Below, one piece after another: positions 15,150 to 20,047 of a stretch of 20,047 bases of DNA; the stretch's first letter is position 1; every line of letters starts with the position of its first letter. The DNA is from UBA1100 sp964533265. Its GTDB lineage: Bacteria; Verrucomicrobiota; Verrucomicrobiia; Limisphaerales; UBA1100. Both the position numbers and the translations under genes were made by a program. Location: contig CAZHJW010000026.1 in NCBI GenBank assembly GCA_964533265.1, positions 1 to 20,047 on the forward strand, written 5' to 3'. The notes under the pieces were generated by a model that was given only the letters and a program-made list of their open reading frames with translations, did not search any database and was not told the origin of the DNA.

Positions 15150-15653
15150 TTAAACCTCGGGCAAATTCTGCTTTGCCTCCCCATCGGCAGTCTGCTGAGC
15201 ACGGAATCCCTCATAAGCCTTTTTGTATTCGGGATATTTGTTTCCGAGAATGGCCGTAGCCAACAACGCCGCATTCTTTGCCCCGGGCTTGCCAACGGCC
15301 AATGTTCCCACCGGAACTCCTCCAGGCATTTGGAGCATTGACAGTAGAGAATCCAATCCTTCGGTGCTCCAAGCCTTCATTGGCACCCCTAAAACCGGCA
15401 CCGAAGTAATGGCTGCGGTCACTCCTGCCAAATGCGCAGCACCTCCTGCGGCAGCTATAATCACTTCCATTCCGTTCTCGGTGGAGGCAGTAACCCACCG
15501 GTGCAATAGTTCTGGCGTGCGATGGGCGGATATCACCTTGGCTTCGTATGGCACGCCAAGATTTTTAAGCTGTTTCGCACAGTTCTCCATTACCGACCAG
15601 TCGGAGTGACTACCCATAATGACACCAACCAAAGGTTTTATTTCCTCACTCAT
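15150..15653 (-). CDS. purE: N5-carboxyaminoimidazole ribonucleotide mutase PurE (class I)
   Basis: Purine synthesis enzyme that moves the carboxyl of N5-CAIR to C4 of the imidazole. 167 residues, normal for class I. Signatures are VGVIMGSHSDWSVMENCAKQ (9-28, substrate phosphate binding), VISAHRTPELLHRW (40-53, with the catalytic His), AAAGGAAHLAGVTAAIT (67-83) and PVLGVPMKAWSTEGLDSLLS (85-104), where class I has 'pVpsk.l.G.DSLlSivqMP'. VPVGTLAVGKPGAKNAALLA follows. The last about 15 residues are an unconserved tail. PurK is not adjacent here. The distance to prs is 76-102 bp, which may contain a prs promoter. Two T-tracts occur just after the stop, but without a stem. Confidence 0.96.
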   Translation of the reverse strand: MSEEIKPLVGVIMGSHSDWSVMENCAKQLKNLGVPYEAKVISAHRTPELLHRWVTASTENGMEVIIAAAGGAAHLAGVTAAITSVPVLGVPMKAWSTEGLDSLLSMLQMPGGVPVGTLAVGKPGAKNAALLATAILGNKYPEYKKAYEGFRAQQTADGEAKQNLPEV

Positions 15654-15699
15654 GTTAAAGGAAGGAAACTAGACAAATAGTGCAGCAGTCATCAACACT

Positions 15700-16800
15700 T
15701 TATCCACCCACGCCAATCGTCAGGGCTGGAGCCACAGTTTTGATCTGCCCTGCTTGCAAATTGAAGAGCTGAGTTAAAAGCATAAAAGTGCTTTTACTCT
15801 CCAGATCGTTGTCCGCGATATAAAACCAATTCCCACGATAAGGAACAGCTACGAACGGATTAACCGGCTTTACCTCCGCTGAACGCACACGAAACAAGCC
15901 GCCGGTCACCTTGTTCCAGTCAAAGGGAGTCTCGTTTTTACCTTTCGTTTGAGTAACTAAACCTGCTGTCAGGTGGGACGCAGGCACTTCGGCGTTGTGT
16001 GAGAGGTAAAAGAAAATCCCCATCATTGACCTAGTGCGGACAGCTAATCCATTTTCCGGTCGATTCAGAAAATTATTAGTTAAGCGAAGTTCATTGTTGA
16101 TTATTTTAACCCCAAGGAGTTCCTGTAAACGTGTAATTCCCTTAGCAAGGGCCTTCTGCGGCTTGAGGCGTAATACCAAATCGTGCCCGGACTGCATACT
16201 CCCTTTCGTACCCGGATCACAAGGAGCCGCCCCCAATTCCAACGCGTCGGCCACCTGTAGTTCACGGAGAATTTCCGCCATTTCTTTAAAACGTTCATAC
16301 CGAGGCTCCCGCGAGGGTGTGGGCCCAGAGGCGTTGCTAGCGTTGTCCAAACCATTCACACGCTCGACGCACACATTCACCACACGCTCCACACTCCAAC
16401 CGCTTTGAGTCAGGATTAAAACCGCCTCCAAGGGCACCGGCGAAAGAATTTGTTTCAAAAACTGGTCCCCTCGTAAGGGCGAGTATGATATGGTCGGCGT
16501 TTCCTTATAGGTAAGACCTGTCGAAGGGGTCAATGTGTCTCCGCCTCGAATCAATTTCAAACTCGTACCTACATCACTCTGAACGGACTGTTGGGAGGTC
16601 ACACTCGACACCTCAAGAAAAAACGGGTTGTCGCGATACTTCAACCGCACAAGATTGAGCAGAAACTGCTCATCCATGCTTTGAGATATGGCGTGATTAT
16701 ACTGCGGATGAGTCTGCTGTAATGAAGCCGGTCCTATTGTGCGACAACCCAAGGCAACGCACATCAACCCCGCTACAAAAACGGAAATCAGATTTTTCAT
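15700..16800 (-). CDS. unrecognised conserved-looking lipoprotein
   Basis: I do not recognise the function. 366 residues from the ATG at 16800, chosen because it begins a signal peptide with lipobox (ISVFVAGLMCVALGC, probable lipid-modified Cys19) and has GGGAGGG 10 nt upstream. After the Cys there is a mature domain with SMDEQFLLNLVRLKYRDNPF (41-60), a Ser/Gln/Thr-rich stretch (62-110), LVLRLKPQ and ELLGVK. The segment 161-200 is variable, and Cys144 and Cys194 are present. The C-terminus VPYRGNWFYIADNDLESKST (319-338) then TFMLLTQLFNLQAG and the hydrophobic tail VAPALTIGVG looks like a conserved domain. It has no membrane helix after the signal. purE follows after 46 bp; upstream is the assembly gap, so its true operon partner is unknown. 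Confidence 0.8.
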   Translation of the reverse strand: MKNLISVFVAGLMCVALGCRTIGPASLQQTHPQYNHAISQSMDEQFLLNLVRLKYRDNPFFLEVSSVTSQQSVQSDVGTSLKLIRGGDTLTPSTGLTYKETPTISYSPLRGDQFLKQILSPVPLEAVLILTQSGWSVERVVNVCVERVNGLDNASNASGPTPSREPRYERFKEMAEILRELQVADALELGAAPCDPGTKGSMQSGHDLVLRLKPQKALAKGITRLQELLGVKIINNELRLTNNFLNRPENGLAVRTRSMMGIFFYLSHNAEVPASHLTAGLVTQTKGKNETPFDWNKVTGGLFRVRSAEVKPVNPFVAVPYRGNWFYIADNDLESKSTFMLLTQLFNLQAGQIKTVAPALTIGVGG

Positions 16801-16810
16801 AACTGGTTCG

Positions 16811-16817
16811 CCCTCCC
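16811..16817 (-). promoter_or_regulatory. ribosome binding site of the lipoprotein gene
   Basis: GGGAGGG ends 10 nt before the ATG at 16800. It shows that the lipoprotein has its own start and is not the C-terminus of the DsbD frame on the other side of the gap. Confidence 0.6.
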
Positions 16818-16833
16818 TGACGAAATTCAGGGG

Positions 16834-16933
16834 NNNNNNNNNNNNNNNNNNNNNNNNNNNNNNNNNNNNNNNNNNNNNNNNNNNNNNNNNNNNNNNNNNN
16901 NNNNNNNNNNNNNNNNNNNNNNNNNNNNNNNNN
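16834..16933. other. assembly gap (100 Ns)
   Basis: Exactly 100 unknown bases, the usual placeholder for a gap of unknown length. The missing sequence should contain the C-terminal part of dsbD and whatever lies between it and the lipoprotein gene. The open frame that reads through the Ns is meaningless. Confidence 0.97.
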
Positions 16934-18681
16934 GGGTAGCGCCAGTCGAGCCCCCACTCCAACGCTGTTGCGTAGCCAGTGCCCAGGATCAATCCGCATA
17001 TCACCAGCGGTGCAGAACTCTTGGGCACTGTACGCTGCATAAATTCGCCAAACACCCAGGCCGCCAGTGCCACCACGCATAACAAAACCCCCAACCACAT
17101 CACGCCGCCCTTCCCAAACATCGGTCCGGTAAAAGATAAAACCCAAACTGTAGCTGCCAACATGGGAAAACCCATGATCTGCTTAAACTGCACCATCCAG
17201 TTGCCAGGCTTGGGCAGAAACCCCAACCAACCTGGCTGAAAACTCAGCAAAATAAACGGGAATGCCAACCCAGCAGCCACCGCGCACATGGAGGCAATAA
17301 TAACTCCATTACCCTGAGTAAAGGCAACCCCCATCGCCGGGGCAAGGAATGGTGCTGTACAAGGGGTAGCCAAAGCCGTTGCTAGCAGTCCGTTAAAGAA
17401 CGCTCCCAGATAACCCTCGCGACTGGCCAGTTTATTTGCCTTACCCATGGCACCCCCACCGAGATTCACCTCGAAGACGCCAAACAAATTCAAGGCGACC
17501 AGTGCTACCACTAGTAGTAGCACCAGATTAAAATAGGGGTTTTGCATCTGCATTCCCCATGAAGCCATGCCGGTTGATTTTTTTACAGCGATCATCATCC
17601 CTGCCAGCACCAAAAACGAAAACAGTACACCTAATCCATAGGTTAGCCCGAGCTTACGAACGCGCCCGGACGATTCCTGGCTCTGCTGCACAAACCCCAG
17701 GATCTTGAGAGAAATCACCGGCAACACACACGGCATGATATTGAGAATCACCCCCCCTAAGAATGCCCCACCTAGAATTAGCCAAATTGATTTTGAATCG
17801 TCACCTTCAACAGGAGTTGTGACTTCTTTATTTTCGGCAAACACAAAGGCAGTCTCATAACCTTTAACCTCGCCATTCTTCTCCACACGAACAACGCCAG
17901 GAATCGACTCGGGCCATTTATCGGCCTTACTCTTGATGGATTTCTTTATAACCGTTGAGGCCTTACCCGGTTCGTACACGGATTTATGCTTGATACTCCA
18001 CTTCAAACCTTCGGTGCCAAAAGGCAAAAATTCTATTTTCCCACCCTCTAGAGCTACTTCCAAATGCACCGGCCGCATCCCTTTATCATCTGCCGGACTC
18101 GCCCACTTTGCCTTCAGTTTGGGCATGGGTTTAGCATCGGGCCAATGTCCCCGCCATTTGGTGAATAGATCGGCGTGCTCACTCATCTTCCCTTCATCCC
18201 CAATGAGCAGCTTGGTGCTGACTTCCTTTTCTCCGGGCAAACAAGTCTCTTCGCACTCCAGCCAAGTCACAGTTCCATTGAGCTCATACTCGCCAGACTT
18301 TACATCTTTAGCCAACTGCAGAGGGACAATAAGTAGAACCTCATGATGATAGGCATAGGTAAACTGGTCGAATGCCTCCACTCTTTCAGGAACCGGCCAT
18401 TTTATCTCACCAGCAGTAATCCCATCAGGAAGAGTCCATATCACTTTCGTTGCTTCACCGCTATCGCCTGGATTCTTCCAGTAGGTATGCCACCCTTCAG
18501 GCATCTTGAGATGCAGCCCAACATGAACAGTTGTTCCGGCTTTGGCGGATGCAGCCTCAACCAATAGGCTTACCTTAGTCTTGGCCCCAAAATCGTCATC
18601 GTCGTTGTTAAAGAGATCCTGCCCATGCAGCAGCACCCCACCACTTAACAAAAATAAAAGCGCGAATAGCCAGCTCCTCAT
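16934..18681 (-). CDS. dsbD: DsbD-family thiol:disulfide reductant transporter, C-terminus missing in gap
   Basis: Inner-membrane protein that passes electrons from cytoplasmic thioredoxin to periplasmic thiol proteins. 582 residues are visible. Residues 1-20 are a signal peptide. The N-terminal periplasmic domain (about 35-280) has GWHTYWKNPGDSGEATKV (63-80) and a Cys143-x3-Cys147 pair (WLECEETCLPGEKEV), the DsbC/D-like motif of the ScsB/DsbD group. The membrane domain starts near residue 297: Cys318 in NIMPCVLPVISLKIL and Cys441 in ATPCTAPFLAPAMG form the transmembrane redox pair. About seven helices continue to the gap. A C-terminal thioredoxin domain would be expected in full-length DsbD but falls in the missing sequence, so its presence cannot be judged. 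Divergent from the Fe-S genes; 79 bp separate the starts. Confidence 0.88.
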
Positions 18682-18760
18682 GACTGGGCAAGTCTCTCAA
18701 AAAACCGCTGTTTTTGAAATGCTTTATTCATGCATCAAGTTGTTGTAGAATACCGGCCAA
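18682..18760. promoter_or_regulatory. divergent intergenic region between dsbD and the Fe-S carrier gene
   Basis: These 79 A/T-rich bases lie between two outward-facing starts and should contain both promoters. TAGAAT near 18746-18751 could be a -10 box for the plus strand, but no good -35 sits at the right distance. I cannot define either promoter. Confidence 0.35.
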
Positions 18761-19150
18761 GTGTTAGCAGGAAAACGCAAAGTTGAATCGACTGGCGAGG
18801 TCAAATTTCGCACTGGCGACGAGCGGCTGGTGAAGCTTACCACGACCGCCGCCGAAAAAGTCTCTACCCTGCTCCAACGCCAGGGCCGCCCTGAGGGCGT
18901 CCTGAGAGTGGCGGTCATGGGCGGAGGCTGCAGTGGGCTGCAATACAAGATGGACCTGCAGGATGGCCCCGCCAACCGTGACATTCTGGTGGAGAGCGAA
19001 GGCATCCGGGTGGTCGTTGATCCCAAGAGCGCGCTGTATGTCACCGGCAGTGAACTCGATTATAATAGTGGACTGGAAGATTCAGGCTTCCAGGTGAATA
19101 ATCCTAATGCCGCAACCACCTGCTCCTGCGGCGAAAGCTTCAGCGCATGA
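18761..19150 (+). CDS. erpA: A-type iron-sulfur carrier (ErpA/IscA family)
   Basis: Holds and delivers Fe-S clusters to apoproteins. The three ligand cysteines are in place: Cys57 (GGGCSGLQY), Cys121 and Cys123 (TTCSCGESF). Most family members read CGCG, so the Ser between the cysteines is a small deviation. VVVDPKSALYVTGSELDY (84-101) and FQVNNPNA are typical and closer to ErpA/SufA than to IscA. The start is uncertain: no ATG precedes residue 53; GTG at 18761 gives 129 residues with about 25 extra at the front, while GTG at 18830 (VKLTTTAAEKV) gives the family length of about 106. Neither has a clear ribosome site. The stop is followed 1 bp later by the ATG of a small membrane protein. Confidence 0.9.
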   Translation: MLAGKRKVESTGEVKFRTGDERLVKLTTTAAEKVSTLLQRQGRPEGVLRVAVMGGGCSGLQYKMDLQDGPANRDILVESEGIRVVVDPKSALYVTGSELDYNSGLEDSGFQVNNPNAATTCSCGESFSA

Positions 19151-19151
19151 A

Positions 19152-19361
19152 ATGGCAATAACAATTCTATTCTTAATTGGCCTGGTCGTTTTGGTAGTTG
19201 TAATCGGTTGTATCATTGGCTTCATTTACTACCTCAACAAAGACAAAAAAGAACCGACTGCGCAGAACACTGAAACTGGGCATCTCAGCAACCGAATCAA
19301 AGCATTGGAAGTTGAAGTCGCTGCCTTAAAGACGAAGCTGGCTGACCACAAGCATGACTGA
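19152..19361 (+). CDS. small one-pass membrane protein between erpA and hscB
   Basis: I do not recognise this protein. 69 residues from ATG 19152, placed 1 bp after the erpA stop; a longer frame to 19107 would run inside erpA. Residues 2-27 form one strong membrane helix (ITILFLIGLVVLVVVIGCII, then GFIYYL), with Cys20 inside it, followed by a lysine patch (NKDKKE) that by the positive-inside rule puts the C-terminus in the cytoplasm. Residues 46-65 (SNRIKALEVEVAALKTKLAD) are a short coiled coil. The plan resembles PspB (helix plus coiled coil), but I see no sequence match that would justify the name. Its last codons overlap the hscB start by 8 bp, so it is translated together with the Fe-S genes. 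Confidence 0.75.
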   Translation: MAITILFLIGLVVLVVVIGCIIGFIYYLNKDKKEPTAQNTETGHLSNRIKALEVEVAALKTKLADHKHD

Positions 19362-19923
19362 CGCGTTTGCTCTGTTTGAAGAACCTCGCCAACCTTGGCT
19401 GGAGGTTAAGGCCCTAAAGGATAAGTTTATTGAGCGCTCCACTCAAACCCACCCCGATAAGTTCACTGAACCCGCAGAAAAAGAATCCGCTCAAGCCCGC
19501 TTCACGGAACTTAATAGCGCGCATGACACGTTGCGCGATACCAAACTGCGTTTACAACACCTACTTACCTTGGAGCGGGGCCAAAAGCCTGATGAAGTGC
19601 ACGATATCCTTCCCGAGACTGCCGATCTATTTCTTGAAGTCGGCCAACTCCTGAAGCCTGTCGATGCCTTACTTGAGAAACGCGAGGCAGAAACTTCCCC
19701 GCTCCTTAAGGCTCAATCCTACGGTGAAGCGCTCGATTGGCTGGAGAAAGTAAATAATCTGCTTAAAACCATTTATGAAGAATTGGCCGTACTGGATCAG
19801 GTGGCCAGAGAGTTGAATGAAAACTGGGATTGCGATTCAGTAGAAAAACTTTTCCACCAGTATAGTTACCTGCAGAAATGGCGGGCACAGCTTAATGACC
19901 GGGCGGTGAGATTGGGGTTCTAG
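19354..19923 (+). CDS. hscB: HscB-like J-domain co-chaperone for Fe-S assembly
   Basis: J-protein that would bring the scaffold protein to an HscA-type Hsp70 for cluster transfer. 189 residues. The J-domain (about 4-72) is of the HscB type: DAFALFEEPRQPWLEVKALK, then RSTQTHPDKFTEPAEKE with the HPD triad at 33-35, followed by FTELNSAHDTLRDTKLRLQHLL (50-71), the expected helix III/IV. The C-terminal half (about 85-185) is helical and carries the HSCB oligomerisation pattern, with DLFLEVGQLLKPVDALLEKR and KLFHQYSYLQKWRAQL, as in other HscB proteins. An Hsp70 gene would be expected next, but only 124 unassigned bases remain. It overlaps the small membrane protein by 8 bp. The metal-binding CxxC zinc domain of some eukaryotic relatives is absent. 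Confidence 0.88.
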   Translation: MTDAFALFEEPRQPWLEVKALKDKFIERSTQTHPDKFTEPAEKESAQARFTELNSAHDTLRDTKLRLQHLLTLERGQKPDEVHDILPETADLFLEVGQLLKPVDALLEKREAETSPLLKAQSYGEALDWLEKVNNLLKTIYEELAVLDQVARELNENWDCDSVEKLFHQYSYLQKWRAQLNDRAVRLGF

Positions 19924-20047
19924 GATTTACATGATCTTCAATGGGCTTAGCTTGGCCGCGTGAAACACTTTCTTTTGATCAATGCAATGGTGTTATTTGT
20001 TGGGTGAGCAAATTGTGTAACGTGTTAATCCTCAGTAACGTATATGA

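Noticed and set aside
15700..18681. Single 993-residue open frame
   Set aside because: It crosses 100 Ns; the two ends are a DsbD N-terminus and a separate lipoprotein with its own signal peptide and ribosome site.
19152..19361. Naming the small membrane protein PspB
   Set aside because: Only the plan (helix plus coiled coil) is similar; no PspA/PspC neighbour and no convincing sequence match.
19924..20047. Possible start of a further gene after hscB
   Set aside because: Frames from GTG and ATG codons here stop after about 11-15 codons; no RNA gene or repeat is visible.

Overview
The window is ordinary bacterial chromosome with densely packed core genes, interrupted by one 100-N assembly gap. 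The gene content suggests a Gram-negative-type member of the PVC group, most likely a Verrucomicrobiota genome assembled from short reads or a metagenome. The reasons are: an outer membrane (BamA, a Skp/OmpH chaperone, two probable lipoproteins); menaquinone made by the futalosine route (MqnD); the order prs-rplY-pth-rpsF-ssb-rplI-dnaB; long linker-rich versions of standard proteins; few clear Shine-Dalgarno sites. The phylum call is inference from content and order, not from a search. I see no rRNA, tRNA, CRISPR array, insertion sequence, prophage or defence system.

Layout. (1) 1-4353, minus strand: a Yej-type peptide ABC importer transcribed yejB, yejE, yejA, with spacers of 6 and 2 bp; yejA runs off the left edge. 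(2) 4452-6481, plus strand: mqnD and an aldo/keto reductase, sharing one base (TAATG), divergent from yejB. (3) 6485-15653, minus strand: purE, prs, rplY, pth, rpsF, ssb, rplI, dnaB, bamA, ompH in order of transcription. Several pairs overlap (prs/rplY 1 bp, pth/rpsF 4 bp, dnaB/bamA 8 bp), so purine/PRPP supply, translation, replication and outer-membrane assembly are co-oriented. (4) 15700-18681, minus strand: an unrecognised lipoprotein and the N-terminal 582 residues of a DsbD-family thiol:disulfide reductant transporter, separated by the gap at 16834-16933. The uninterrupted reading frame across the Ns is an artefact. (5) 18761-19923, plus strand: an Fe-S cluster set with an A-type carrier (ErpA/IscA-like), a 69-residue one-pass membrane protein and an HscB-like J-protein, tightly packed and divergent from dsbD. 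The last 124 bases hold nothing I can identify.

How the genes work together. Sections 3 and 4 supply nucleotides, ribosome parts, replication helicase and envelope-folding machinery (Skp delivers outer-membrane proteins to BamA; DsbD supplies periplasmic reductant). Section 2 serves respiratory quinone synthesis. Section 5 serves Fe-S protein maturation. I found no convincing new system. The best leads are structural oddities in known families: a long acidic coiled coil inside a BamA POTRA domain, an extra domain in YejB, an aldo/keto reductase that has lost its ferredoxin cysteines, and a small membrane protein locked between erpA and hscB.
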